The notes: generated by a model from the sequence alone, not told the origin. Positions 1 to 11,604 are shown, counted from the stretch's first letter. The stretch is DNA of 64,000 nucleotides from Streptomyces ficellus (GCF_009739905.1 NZ_CP034279.1:1364001-1428000), one strand, 5' to 3'. Numbers and translations: made by a program.

Positions 1-125
1 TCCAGGCCGAGTTCCCTGGCCTTGCGCACGAGTTTGAGCTTGCCGCCGATGACCAGTACGCGAGGCCGTCCGCTGGCGGCGGCCGTCGGGGACTCGTGAC
101 CGGTGGGTACGGCGTCGATGGACAT
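1..125 (-). CDS. ATP-grasp ligase, N-terminal fragment (cut by window edge)
   Basis: Only the first 41 residues are present, running off the left edge. After about 20 polar, Ala/Pro-rich residues comes the stretch VLVIGGKLKLVRKARELGL, which resembles the first beta-strand and helix of the pre-ATP-grasp (Rossmann-like) domain of carboxylate-amine ligases. The ATG at 125-123 is preceded by an AAGGAG-like site (CAAGGAGCCACC). The gene lies downstream of rocD on the same strand. In a cluster with only one NRPS module, a free-standing ATP-grasp ligase could form the amide bond to a second amino acid; that is inference. The family call rests on a short N-terminus and is only moderately sure. Confidence 0.6.
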   Translation of the reverse strand, partial: MSIDAVPTGHESPTAAASGRPRVLVIGGKLKLVRKARELGL

Positions 126-377
126 GGTGGCTCCTTGTCTCACGGGCCGGCCGCGGCTCGCCGGGAGCCGGGGCCGGTGTCGGGGGTCCGGGGGCGGGAC
201 TCGGGACTCGGGGGTGGGGTGTCGGTCGGCGGTCGGGGGTCCGGGGCGGGGTCCTGTGTAGGGGGCCGTACGCGGGGGGCCAGGGCGGCCCCGGGGGCGG
301 CGTCCCGGCCGGGAGGGATCATTCCGGCAGCCCGGTACGGTGCGCCACCGGGCGGTTCCCCGACCGTCGGTTTCCGG
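126..377. other. G-rich intergenic spacer with short direct repeats
   Basis: No credible gene is seen. The plus strand is dominated by runs of G, and a 13-base direct repeat (TCGGGGGTCCGGG) occurs at 180-192 and 233-245. It separates rocD from the downstream ATP-grasp gene on the minus strand. G-quadruplex or attenuator-like structure is possible but not demonstrable from sequence alone. Confidence 0.5.
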
Positions 378-1586
378 TCAGCCCAGCACGTCGGCGATCG
401 CGTCGACGCCGAAGTCGATCTCCTCACGGGTGATCACCAGCGGCGGTGCCACCCGGAGGTGGCCCTGGTTCTCCTTGCACAACAGGCCGCGCCCGGCCAG
501 CGCCTCGGACACGTTCACCCCGGTCGTACGGCCCTCGGCGATCTGCACGCCCGCCCACAGGCCGCGGCCGCGCACCTCGGTGACGCCCTCCAGCTCACCG
601 AGCCGGGAGTGCAGGTACGTGCCGAGTTCGCGGGACCGTTCCTGGAACTCCCCGGTCGCCAGCAGCCGCACCACCGCGCGGCCGACCGCGCACGCCAGCG
701 GGTTGCCGCCGAAGGTCGAGCCGTGCTCGCCGGGCTTCAGCGCGCCGAGGACGTCGGCCCGGCCGACGACCGCGGACACCGGCATGAGCCCGCCGCCCAG
801 GGACTTGCCCAGCGCGTACAGGTCCGCGCGGACGCCTTCGTGGTCCAGCGCCAGCGTCGTGCCCGTACGGGCCAGTCCGCACTGGACCTCGTCGGCGAGG
901 AACAGGGTGCCGGTGTCGTCGCACAGCTGGCGGACGTCGGCCAGGTACCCCTTCGCCGGGACGACCACGCCCGCCTCGCCCTGGATCGGCTCCAGCAGGA
1001 TGGCCGCCGTGTTGGGGTTGACCGCCGCGCGCAGTGCGTCGATGTCGCCGAACGGCACCACGGTGAAGCCGGGGGTGAAGGGGCCGAACTCGTTGCGGGC
1101 GGTGCGGTCGGTGGAGATCGACACCATGGTCGTGGTGCGGCCGTGGAAGTTGGCGCCCGCGACGATGATCTCGGCGGCGCCGTCCGGCACGCCCTTGACC
1201 TGGTAGGCCCACTTCCTGGCGACCTTCACGGCCGACTCGACCGCCTCGGCGCCGGTGTTGGCGGGCAGCACCGTCTCGGTGCCCGTCAGCTCGGCCAGTT
1301 CGCGGCAGAACAGCCCGAACTGGTCGTTGTGGAAGGAGCGGCCGGTCAGGGTCAGCCGGTCGAGCTGGTCCTTGGCGGCGGCGACGATCTCGGGGTGCCG
1401 GTGGCCGAAGTTGAGGGCGGAGTACCCGGCGACGAAGTCGAGGTAGCGCCGCCCGTCCTGACCGGTCGCCCAGGCGCCTTCCGCGTGGGTGAGCACGATC
1501 GGCAGCGGGTGGTAGTTGTGCGCGGCCCAGCGGTCGGAGACGGCGATGTGGTCGGGGGTGGCGGTGGCGTCCGGGGTCGGGTTCAT
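378..1586 (-). CDS. rocD: Ornithine aminotransferase (class III PLP aminotransferase)
   Basis: 402 residues, the usual length for ornithine delta-aminotransferase, which converts ornithine and 2-oxoglutarate to glutamate semialdehyde and glutamate. Family hallmarks are NNYHPLPIV-like AHNYHPLPIV near residues 22-31, NTGAEAVESAVK (110-121), FHGRTT (147-152), LADEVQ (230-235), the PLP lysine K261 in ALGKSLGGG, and HGSTFGGNPLA. The ATG at 1586 is chosen over an in-frame GTG 12 bases upstream because the AAAGGG ribosome site fits the ATG. It sits at the end of the cysC-cysD-cysN run. In this cluster it could remove the ornithine released by the amidinotransferase (23224-24264), or aminate a ketone on the core amino acid; both are inferences. 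Confidence 0.88.
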   Translation of the reverse strand: MNPTPDATATPDHIAVSDRWAAHNYHPLPIVLTHAEGAWATGQDGRRYLDFVAGYSALNFGHRHPEIVAAAKDQLDRLTLTGRSFHNDQFGLFCRELAELTGTETVLPANTGAEAVESAVKVARKWAYQVKGVPDGAAEIIVAGANFHGRTTTMVSISTDRTARNEFGPFTPGFTVVPFGDIDALRAAVNPNTAAILLEPIQGEAGVVVPAKGYLADVRQLCDDTGTLFLADEVQCGLARTGTTLALDHEGVRADLYALGKSLGGGLMPVSAVVGRADVLGALKPGEHGSTFGGNPLACAVGRAVVRLLATGEFQERSRELGTYLHSRLGELEGVTEVRGRGLWAGVQIAEGRTTGVNVSEALAGRGLLCKENQGHLRVAPPLVITREEIDFGVDAIADVLG

Positions 1587-1616
1587 GGCGTGGTTCACCC
1601 TTTCGGCGATGGATCG

Positions 1617-1690
1617 CTGGTGCGGATCACTGGGGGCGCGGATCACGGGGGTGCGGATCACCGCATGTGGTTCACGGGGGTGCGAGTCAG
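1617..1690. repeat. Short imperfect tandem repeat (about 15 bases) between cysN and rocD
   Basis: Units resembling GTGCGGATCACGGGG occur about four times, partly degenerate, and run up to the cysN stop codon. The repeated GGATCAC element may be a slippage product; no regulatory role can be shown. Confidence 0.5.
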
Positions 1691-3012
1691 GGTCGCTGCT
1701 GGTCGTCCGCCCCGGTGTCGACCATGCCGGCGCTGAGCGTCGACCCGTCCTGCGGGTCGATGAGCAGGAACGAGCCGGTGCGCTTGTTCTCGGCGTAGTC
1801 GTCGACGGCGAGCGGCTCGGCGGTGAGGATCCGGACGCCGCCGATGTCGTTGGCGGACAGCCCGTCGTGGCACGGGAGCCGGCGGGCGACGGCGACGTCC
1901 GTGCGGTAGGTGATGTCCTCGACCACGGCGGGGACCGTCCGGGTGGTGTGCTTGAGCAGTACGCGCTGCCGTGCGCGCAGCGGACGCTCGTCGAGGTGGC
2001 ACACGGTGGCGGTGAGGCGCCGCAGCGGTACGGGGGCCTCACCCGCGGCGAGGACGTCTCCCCTGGCGATGTCGATGTCGTCGGCGAGCCGGACGGCCAC
2101 CGACTGGGGCGCCCAGGCGGTGTCCGTCTCCCTGCCGAGGACGGTGAGGCCGACGACCGTGCTGGTCGCCCCGGCCGGTTGCACGGTGACGGGGTCGCCC
2201 ACCCTGAGCACGCCGGAGGCGAGCTGTCCGGCCAGCCAGCGTTCCACCGCACCACGGTCGCCGGACGGCTGCCGGATCACGTACTGCACCGGCAGCCGCA
2301 GCGGTTTGCCGGTCGGGTCCGCCCCGAGCGGCACGCCTTCCAGGTGGGACAGCAGCGTGTCGCCGTCGTACCAGTCCATCCTCGTCGACGGTTCGACGAC
2401 GTTGTCGCCGGCCAGGGCCGACATGGGGATGGCGACGGCGTCGGCGGCGCCCAGCTCGCGGGCCCGCGCGGTGAACTCGTCCGCGATCGCGGTGAACGTG
2501 GACTCCCGGTAGCCGACGGCGTCCATCTTGTTGACGGCCAGCACGACGTGGGGGACCCGCAGCAGCGCCGTGATCGCGCAGTGCCGCATGGTCTGGGCCA
2601 CCACACCGTTGCGGGCGTCGACCAGGATCACCGCGAGGTCCGCGGTGGAGGCGCCGGTCACCATGTTGCGGGTGTACTGCACGTGTCCCGGTGTGTCCGC
2701 CAGGATGAACCGCCGCCGATGGGTGGCGAAGTAGCGGTAGGCCACGTCGATCGTGATGCCCTGCTCCCGCTCCGCCCGGAGCCCGTCGGTGAGGAGCGCC
2801 AGGTCGGGGGCGTCCTGCCCGCGGCGGCGGGACACCTCCTCGATGGCCGCCAGCTGGTCGCCGAGCACGGACTTGGTGTCGTACAGCAGCCTGCCGACCA
2901 GGGTGGACTTGCCGTCGTCGACCGACCCGCAGGTGGCCAGGCGCAGCAGGCCGCCCGAGAGCCGCCCGGACGGGCCGGGCCGGGTTTCCGCTTCCGCGAG
3001 GTCCGTTGACAT
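1687..3012 (-). CDS. cysN: Sulfate adenylyltransferase subunit 1 (GTPase)
   Basis: 441 residues. CysN hydrolyses GTP to drive CysD-catalysed formation of adenosine 5'-phosphosulfate from sulfate and ATP. It is an EF-Tu-like GTPase: P-loop GSVDDGKST (29-37), DTPGH (107-111) and NKMD (162-165), followed by two beta-barrel domains. It starts two bases after the cysD stop, so the two are translationally coupled. Together with cysC it makes PAPS. Its place between AmCP-pathway genes, with a PAPS sulfotransferase at 11707-12441, suggests a dedicated PAPS supply for the product rather than primary sulfur assimilation (inference). It is at the short end for CysN, with no APS-kinase fusion. Confidence 0.95.
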   Translation of the reverse strand: MSTDLAEAETRPGPSGRLSGGLLRLATCGSVDDGKSTLVGRLLYDTKSVLGDQLAAIEEVSRRRGQDAPDLALLTDGLRAEREQGITIDVAYRYFATHRRRFILADTPGHVQYTRNMVTGASTADLAVILVDARNGVVAQTMRHCAITALLRVPHVVLAVNKMDAVGYRESTFTAIADEFTARARELGAADAVAIPMSALAGDNVVEPSTRMDWYDGDTLLSHLEGVPLGADPTGKPLRLPVQYVIRQPSGDRGAVERWLAGQLASGVLRVGDPVTVQPAGATSTVVGLTVLGRETDTAWAPQSVAVRLADDIDIARGDVLAAGEAPVPLRRLTATVCHLDERPLRARQRVLLKHTTRTVPAVVEDITYRTDVAVARRLPCHDGLSANDIGGVRILTAEPLAVDDYAENKRTGSFLLIDPQDGSTLSAGMVDTGADDQQRP

Positions 3013-3013
3013 C

Positions 3014-3979
3014 CTAGAAGTACCCTTCTCGCTTGCGGTCCTCCATGGCGGCCTCGGACAGCCGGTCGTCGGCCCTGCTCGCGCCGCGCTCGGTCACGCG
3101 GCTCGCCGCGATCTCGGTGATCACCTCTTGTACGGTGGCCGCCGACGAGTCGACGGCGCCGGTGCAGGACATGTCACCGACCGTGCGGTAGCGGACCTGC
3201 CGCTCGCACAGCTCCTCACGGTCCCGGGGGCCGCCCCAGTCGCCGGGCGCCAGCCACATGCCGTCGCGCCGGAACACCTTCCGCCGGTGCGCGAAGTAGA
3301 TCTCGGGCAGTTCGATGCCCTCGTGCTCGATGTACTGCCAGACGTCCAGTTCGGTCCAGTTGGACAGGGGGAAGACCCGGACGTGTTCACCAGGCTCGTG
3401 CTGGCCGTTGTAGAGCTGCCACAGTTCGGGCCGCTGGCGGCGCGGGTCCCAGGCGCCGAACTGGTCGCGCAGGCTGAACACGCGTTCCTTGGCGCGCGCC
3501 TTCTCCTCGTCGCGCCTGCCGCCGCCGAACACGGCGCCGAACCGGCCGTCGCGGATGGCGTCCAGCAGGGGCAGGGTCTGCAGCGGGTTGCGGGTGCCGT
3601 CGGGGCGTTCGCGGAGCGTGCCGTCGTCGATGTAGGACTGTACGGACGCCACGTCGAGGCGCAGGTCGTGCCGGGCGACGATCCGGTCCCGGTAGGCGAG
3701 CACCTCGGGGAAGTTGTGGCCGGTGTCCACGTGCAGCAGCGGGAAGGGCAGCGGCGCCGGGGCGAACGCCTTGAGCGCCACGTGCAGCATGACGATCGAG
3801 TCCTTGCCGCCGGAGAACAGCAGCGTGGACCGGTCGAACTCGCCTGCCACCTCGCGGAAGATGTGGGCCGCCTCGGCCTCCAGCGTCTCCAGGTGGGTGA
3901 GCGGGGACACCGCGGGCGGGGGCTTGGGGCCGGTGGGTCCGGTCGGTGCGCCGGCCGCGGCCCGGGCGACGGGGGTCAC
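3014..3979 (-). CDS. cysD: Sulfate adenylyltransferase subunit 2
   Basis: 321 residues. CysD is the catalytic PP-loop ATP pyrophosphatase that forms APS from sulfate and ATP with CysN. The PP-loop SGGKDS is at 56-61, followed by LHVDTGHNFPE, GGGRRDEEKARAKER and the C-terminal DRKREGYF typical of CysD. The GTG start at 3979 overlaps the cysC stop (GTGA), and the N-terminal 25 residues are a Pro/Ala-rich extension. An open frame continues far upstream but only as a reading-frame shadow of cysC. It belongs to the dedicated PAPS-forming set of the cluster. Confidence 0.95.
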   Translation of the reverse strand: MTPVARAAAGAPTGPTGPKPPPAVSPLTHLETLEAEAAHIFREVAGEFDRSTLLFSGGKDSIVMLHVALKAFAPAPLPFPLLHVDTGHNFPEVLAYRDRIVARHDLRLDVASVQSYIDDGTLRERPDGTRNPLQTLPLLDAIRDGRFGAVFGGGRRDEEKARAKERVFSLRDQFGAWDPRRQRPELWQLYNGQHEPGEHVRVFPLSNWTELDVWQYIEHEGIELPEIYFAHRRKVFRRDGMWLAPGDWGGPRDREELCERQVRYRTVGDMSCTGAVDSSAATVQEVITEIAASRVTERGASRADDRLSEAAMEDRKREGYF

Positions 3980-4539
3980 GACAGCCCTCGAGCGGTGAGC
4001 AGCGCCCGCAGGTGCCGGATCGATTCCTCGACCGTGTGGTCCTCGGTGTGGATCCGCAAGTCCGGGTCGACCGGTGCCTCGTAGGGGTCGTCGACGCCGG
4101 TGAGGCCGCGGAGGTCGCCGGCCGCCTGCCGGGCGTAGAGGCCCTTCACGTCCCGGTCGGCGCACGTCTCCAGCGCGGTCGCCACGTGCACCTCCAGGCA
4201 GGGGACGCCCTGCGCGGCGTGCAGGTCGCGCACCGCCGCGCGGGACACCGCGTAGGGGGCGATGACCGGCACCAGTACGGTGACGCCGTGGACGGCGAGC
4301 AGCGCGGCCACGTAGCCGACCCGGCGGACGTTGGTGTCCCTGTCCTCCTTCGAGAATCCGAGTTCCGCGGAGAGTGCCGCCCGGACCTCGTCGCCGTCGA
4401 GGACCTGGACCCGGTGTCCCTCGGCCTTCAGCCGCTCGGCGAGGCCCCGCGCGAGGGTGGTCTTCCCCGCGCTCGGCAGTCCGGTCAGCCAGACCGTGCC
4501 GCCCTGCCACACGGCCGGTCCGCCGTTTGGTTCGGTCAT
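3976..4539 (-). CDS. cysC: Adenylylsulfate kinase
   Basis: 187 residues, standard for APS kinase, which phosphorylates APS to PAPS. The P-loop reads GLPSAGKTT (20-28), a small variation on the usual GLSGAGKST. Further CysC features are LDGDEVR, the conserved LGFSKEDRDTNVRR segment, and GLYARQAAGDLRGLTGVDDPYEAP near the C-terminus. The ATG overlaps the stop of the upstream kinase (ATGA) and its own stop overlaps cysD. The donor PAPS would feed the sulfotransferase at 11707-12441. Confidence 0.95.
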   Translation of the reverse strand: MTEPNGGPAVWQGGTVWLTGLPSAGKTTLARGLAERLKAEGHRVQVLDGDEVRAALSAELGFSKEDRDTNVRRVGYVAALLAVHGVTVLVPVIAPYAVSRAAVRDLHAAQGVPCLEVHVATALETCADRDVKGLYARQAAGDLRGLTGVDDPYEAPVDPDLRIHTEDHTVEESIRHLRALLTARGLS

Positions 4540-5408
4540 GTTCGGTGCTCCCTCTCGTACGGGCCGGTGGTCGCCGCGCCCGCGCACGTCATGGTTACCG
4601 TGGTGCCGGCCCCGGCCAGGGCCCGGCCGACGGGGCTGGGCACCCGCCCGTCCGCTATCCGTACCGACGGGACCCCGCCGGACAGTGCCTCACGTGCGGC
4701 GACGAGTTTGAGTGCCATGCCGCCTCCGGCGAACCGGCCGGGCGCGCCGGTCGCCGGCACCTCGTAGCCGCTGAGCACGCTGGTCTCGTCGTCCGGATCG
4801 GCGAGTACGCCCGGTGCGCCGGTGAGCAGCACCAGCCGGTCGGCGCCGAGCGCCACGGCGAGTGCCGCCGCGGCGCGGTCGGCGTCGACGTTCACCGGCT
4901 GGTCGTGCTCGTCGATCGCGGGCGGTGAGACCACGGGGACGTAGCCGGCCCGCAGCAGGGTCTGCGCCGGTTCGGCGCGCACCTCGGTGAGCCGGCCGCT
5001 GAGGTTGTCCCGGACCAGGACCGTCCGGCCGTCGACGACGGCCCGGACGGCGGTCTTGCGGCGGGCCCGGAGCATCCCGCCGTCCAGGCCGGTGAGGCCG
5101 ACGGCCGGCACCCCGAGCCGGGTCAGCTCGGCGACGATCCGCGGTTTGACCCCGCCGGCCAGGGCGAGGACGACCACTTCCAGCGTGGCCGGGTCGGTGT
5201 ACCGGGTGGACACCCGGTCCGGGGCGGTGAGGGTGCGTTGCGGGACGCCGAGCCTCCCGGCCAGTCGTGCGATCTCGCCGGAGCCGCCGTGGACCAGGAG
5301 GACCGACTGTCCCTCCTCGACGAGTCCGGCGATGTCGGCGCAGATCTCCGCGGCGTCGACGGCCGGGTTGCCGCCGCTCTTGACGACGGTCAGCGGTCTG
5401 CTGGTCAC
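4536..5408 (-). CDS. lysZ: LysZ/ArgB-like amino-acid kinase ([LysW]-glutamate/aminoadipate kinase type)
   Basis: 290 residues of the acetylglutamate kinase family. It phosphorylates the side-chain carboxyl of the acidic amino acid attached to the LysW carrier. Visible motifs are VVKSGGNP (8-15), LVHGGSGEI (38-46), the VGLTGLDGG segment typical of LysZ, NVDADRAAAALAVALGADRLVLLTGAPGVL, and a GRFAGGGMALKLVAA segment that matches the kinase loop. Neighbours are the LysY-like reductase (22 bases upstream) and cysC (4-base overlap). Because LysW and LysX homologues are in the same cluster, a carrier-bound substrate is more likely than free N-acetylglutamate. It is not primary arginine biosynthesis: argJ, argD and argF are absent. 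Confidence 0.88.
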   Translation of the reverse strand: MTSRPLTVVKSGGNPAVDAAEICADIAGLVEEGQSVLLVHGGSGEIARLAGRLGVPQRTLTAPDRVSTRYTDPATLEVVVLALAGGVKPRIVAELTRLGVPAVGLTGLDGGMLRARRKTAVRAVVDGRTVLVRDNLSGRLTEVRAEPAQTLLRAGYVPVVSPPAIDEHDQPVNVDADRAAAALAVALGADRLVLLTGAPGVLADPDDETSVLSGYEVPATGAPGRFAGGGMALKLVAAREALSGGVPSVRIADGRVPSPVGRALAGAGTTVTMTCAGAATTGPYEREHRT

Positions 5409-5430
5409 GGTGCCTCCGTTTCGCCGGGGT

Positions 5431-6456
5431 TCAGACGGGGTGCAGGCCGGGGAAGGACAGGCCGAGGTTCTCGGGCCAGCCCATGCGGATGTTCAGGAAC
5501 TGGACCGCGTTGCCGGCGCCGCCCTTCATCAGGTTGTCCAGTGCGGCGATGGTCACCAGCCGCCCGGCCTCTTCGTCGACGGCGAACCCGACGTCGCAGA
5601 AGTTGGACCCGAGGAGGATCTTCGGCTCCGGGTAGCGGAAGGTGCCGCGCTGGTGGGCGACGACCCGGACGAACGGCTCGTCCCGGTACTGCTCTCGGTA
5701 CGCCCTGCGCACCGCCGACTTGTCGACGCCGGGGCGCAGGCGGGCGTGGCAGATGGTCTGCACGCCGCGTACCGCTTCGACGCCGGTCGCGGTCATGGCG
5801 GCCCGTATCCCGAGGTGCCGGGAGATCTCCGCCTCGTGCCGGTGGCCGGTGGGCGCGAACACCCGCATGGCTCCGCTGCGTTCGGCGTGCAGGTTGGCCT
5901 CGCCGGCGGTGGCGCCGGAGCCGCTGGAACCGGTGCGCGCGTCGAACTGGGCCTCCGGCTCGACCAGGTCGCGTGCCACGAGCGGATAGAGGGCGAGCAC
6001 GCCGGCGACCGCCATGCAGCCGGGCACGCTGACCAGGTCGGCGGTGCGCAGGCTCTCCCGGTACAGCTCGGGTATCCCGGGGACGAAGTCGCCGAGCAGG
6101 TGCGGCGCGGCGTGTTCGGTGCCGTAGTAGCGCTCGAAGACCTCGGTGTCGTCCAGCCGGAAGTCGCCGGTGAGGTCGATGACCTGCTTGGCCCGTCCGA
6201 TCCAGTGCTCGACCTGGGTCATGGCGGCGCGGTGCGGGGTGGCGAGGAAGACCGCGTCGCAGTCCTCCACGTCGTCGGCCGTGCAGAACAGCAGGTCGGT
6301 GGCGGACCGCAGGTTGGGGTGCACGCCGTCGACGCGTTTGCCGGGGAACCGGGAGGACACCGCGGCCACCACGTCGACCTCGGGGTGGCCGATGAGCAGT
6401 CGCAGCAGTTCTCCGCCGATGTAGCCGGCCGCGCCGACCACGGCGACGCGGATCAC
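5431..6456 (-). CDS. lysY: LysY/ArgC-like N-acyl-gamma-glutamyl-phosphate reductase
   Basis: 341 residues, the normal ArgC/LysY length. It reduces the carrier-bound acyl phosphate made by the LysZ-like kinase to the semialdehyde with NADPH. The N-terminal Rossmann motif is GAAGYIGGE (8-16), and the catalytic cysteine lies in SVPGCMAVAG. Further motifs are TGSSGSGA and the catalytic-histidine segment APTGHRHEAEI. The C-terminal LDNLMKGGAGNAVQ closes the family signature. It starts 37 bases after the lysW stop, in the order lysW-lysY-lysZ. The semialdehyde is the expected acceptor of the two-carbon unit delivered by the adjacent transketolase. Confidence 0.9.
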   Translation of the reverse strand: MIRVAVVGAAGYIGGELLRLLIGHPEVDVVAAVSSRFPGKRVDGVHPNLRSATDLLFCTADDVEDCDAVFLATPHRAAMTQVEHWIGRAKQVIDLTGDFRLDDTEVFERYYGTEHAAPHLLGDFVPGIPELYRESLRTADLVSVPGCMAVAGVLALYPLVARDLVEPEAQFDARTGSSGSGATAGEANLHAERSGAMRVFAPTGHRHEAEISRHLGIRAAMTATGVEAVRGVQTICHARLRPGVDKSAVRRAYREQYRDEPFVRVVAHQRGTFRYPEPKILLGSNFCDVGFAVDEEAGRLVTIAALDNLMKGGAGNAVQFLNIRMGWPENLGLSFPGLHPV

Positions 6457-6493
6457 GTCCGCGCCCCGTTGTGAGTGGTGTGTCCGTGCACGA

Positions 6494-6667
6494 CTACTCC
6501 CCCCAGTCCTCTTCGACTTCGGGCGCGAGGGCGAGCACCGCCGGGCTCAGCGCCACGATCTCCAGTTCGCTGCGGCAGCCCGCGCACTCGACGATCTCGT
6601 TGAGGCGCGCCGAGTCGCTGATCCGCACCTCGTCCTCGCACTCGGGGCAGGCCTGCATGGTGGTCAT
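6494..6667 (-). CDS. lysW: LysW-type amino-group carrier protein (AmCP)
   Basis: 57 residues, acidic. It starts MTTMQACPECEDEVRISD and ends EEDWGE. Cysteines C7, C10, C28 and C31 form the zinc ribbon, and the C-terminal EDWGE (53-57) is the diagnostic LysW tail whose terminal glutamate side chain forms an isopeptide bond with the alpha-amino group of the substrate. The ATG at 6667 has a GAAAGGA site 8 bases upstream; the in-frame ATG three codons in is less well placed. It lies between the transketolase C-half and the LysY-like gene. In actinomycetes such carriers are used for non-proteinogenic amino acids (vazabitide, azinomycin, ficellomycin) rather than lysine. Confidence 0.95.
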   Translation of the reverse strand: MTTMQACPECEDEVRISDSARLNEIVECAGCRSELEIVALSPAVLALAPEVEEDWGE

Positions 6668-6680
6668 GTGAGGTGTCCTT

Positions 6681-7627
6681 TCAGATGGTCGTCCCGGAGA
6701 GGGCGGCGGTGTCGAGGGCGGTACGGACCGTCCTCACCACCCGCTCCGCGGTCAGGTCGTAGTGGTCGACGAGGTGTTCCTGGTTGCCGACGGTGTCGAC
6801 GAACCGGTCCGGCACTCCGATCCGCAGCACCCGGGTGGGCGCCGCCTCGGCCAGTGCCTCGGCCACCGCGCCGCCGAGGCCGCCGCCCCGCCAGTGCTCC
6901 TCGACGGTCACGACGAGGGGGGCGGGCCGTGCCGCGGCGACCAGGGTGTCGGTGTCGAACGGCCGCAGCGTGTGCAGGTTGAGCACGGTGGCCTCGACGC
7001 CGTGTCCGGCGAGGGCGTCCGCCGCGGCGAGGCAGGCGAGCACCGGGTAGGGGCCGCAGGCGGCGAGGACGACGTCGCCGCCCTGCCGCAGGGTCTGCGC
7101 CCGTCCGATGACCGGTGGCGGACCCGCGGGCAGCGGGGGTGACGGTTTGCGGCCGAGCCGGACGTAGAGCGGTCCGGGCAGGTTCAGGCTCTGTTCGACG
7201 AACGCCTCCGTGGCGGCGGCGTCGGCGGGCACGACGACGGTCATCCCGGGCAGCACCCGCAGGACGGCGAGGTCCTCCAGGGCCTGGTGGGTCGGTCCGA
7301 GGTGGCCGGCGGCCAGACCACCGTGGGTGGCCATGATGCGGACGGGCAGCCGGTTGTACGCGATGTCGATCTTGATGGCTTCCAGGGCGCGGGACGCGGC
7401 GAACGCGGCCATCGTGTTGACGAAGGGGACCCGTCCGCACGCCGCCAGCCCGGCGGCCATGCCCATCAGGTTGTGCTCGGCGATGCCGAGGTTGAGGTAC
7501 TGCTCGCCGGCCGCCGCGGCGTGGTCCGCGCTGAACAGGCCGGTGTCGCTGTCCAGGCAGATCAGTTCGGGGTGGCGGGCCAGCAGCGGCAGCAGGGTGT
7601 CCCGGTAGGCCTCTCGCGTCGCGCGGC

Positions 7628-7631
<4 letters not shown>
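6681..7631 (-). CDS. Transketolase, C-terminal subunit
   Basis: 316 residues carrying the pyrimidine-binding and C-terminal domains of a transketolase. The glutamate that activates thiamine diphosphate is E52 in NLGIAEHNLMG. Other transketolase-like segments are FVNTMAAFAASRALEAIK, THGGLAAGHLGPTHQALEDLAVLR and VTVEEHWRGGGLGGAVAEAL. It overlaps its partner (7628-8470) by 4 bases, so the two halves should form one enzyme. In the AmCP-dependent DADH pathway a two-gene transketolase adds a two-carbon ketol to the carrier-bound glutamate semialdehyde. The halves are distinct from the full-length primary-metabolism enzyme. Confidence 0.92.
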
Positions 7632-10873
<3,242 letters not shown>

Positions 10874-10877
<4 letters not shown>

Positions 10878-11467
10878 GCCGCCGCCTCCGCCCGTTGCAG
10901 GGTGACCGCGAAGAGGTGGAGCGCGTCGTTGCGGGGCAGCCGGACGCCCGTCAGGCCGGCGCGCCGGGTCACGGGCACCCGCTGCGCCCACATGACGGCG
11001 GAGACGTTGCGCTGGACGTGGTGCGGGTAGTGCATGACGGGGCTCTCGTACGCCTTGACCTCGCCGAACCAGGCGGGCGCCGACCAGAAGTCGGAGACCC
11101 GCAGCGGCTCCGGGTCGACCGAGCCGTCGTCGAAGTGCAGTTCGGCGGTGTCCTCGCAGCGCCGTTCCGCGGCGGCCAGGACGTGGATCCAGTCGTACCG
11201 GCCCTCGGGCAGGTCGAGGAACTGTCCGGCGCAGCGGATGTTGTCCGGTCCGTCGCAGACCGGGGGGAACCGGAAGGGAACTCCGGCGATATGGACGAGA
11301 GTTCCGCCCGCGGGCAGGTATTCGGCGGCGAACGAGTTCCCCCACACGTTGAACGCCGCCGCTTTGGTCTCCGTCGCCGCGGAGACGGCCGTGTTGTTGC
11401 GATGGCCGGAGATGTCGACCGGATCGCACAGCCGGGTGGGGGCGGAGGGCGCCGTCGTGTCCGTCAC
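10874..11467 (-). CDS. Small beta-rich protein, candidate AziU3-like aziridine-forming enzyme
   Basis: 197 residues, no signal peptide or membrane segment. The pattern (short strands, a YLPAGGTLVHIAGVPFRFPP stretch, CAGQFLDLPEGRYDWIHVL, HFDDGSVDPEPLRVSDFW) resembles beta-sandwich carbohydrate-binding-module-like domains. Conserved-looking polar residues include a DNIRC segment and HYPHHVQRN. The GTG start at 11467 is backed by a GAGGGGGACCAC site; an upstream open frame through the 18-base repeats lacks such a site. It is coupled to the BtrH-like gene and follows the sulfotransferase. In azinomycin synthesis AziU3 eliminates sulfate after the AziU2 sulfotransferase to close the aziridine. Position suggests the same here, but homology was not tested. 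Confidence 0.55.
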
Positions 11468-11496
11468 GTGGTCCCCCTCACGGGAATCACGCCCGG

Positions 11497-11604
11497 TATT
11501 CCGGTACCGCGCGGCATTCGCGTGCCGACGGGTATTCGTGTACCGGCCGGTATTCGTGTGCCGGGCTGTATTCGTATGCCGGGCTGTATTCGTATGCCGG
11601 GCGG
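11497..11604. repeat. Six 18-base imperfect tandem repeats
   Basis: Six adjacent units start at 11497, 11515, 11533, 11551, 11569 and 11587. Each is close to TATTCGTGTGCCGGGCTG. They lie in the 239-base spacer between the sulfotransferase stop and the small protein start. Because 18 is a multiple of three, the minus-strand frame stays open and reads as repeats of R-H-T-N-T-A, but the good ribosome site at 11467 argues that this is untranslated leader. Confidence 0.9.

Noticed and set aside
4536..6456. Primary arginine biosynthesis (argB, argC)
   Set aside because: argJ, argD, argG and argH are absent, and the genes overlap with LysW-pathway and sulfation genes.
11497..11604. CRISPR array
   Set aside because: Units of 18 bases are adjacent without spacers and no cas gene is near.
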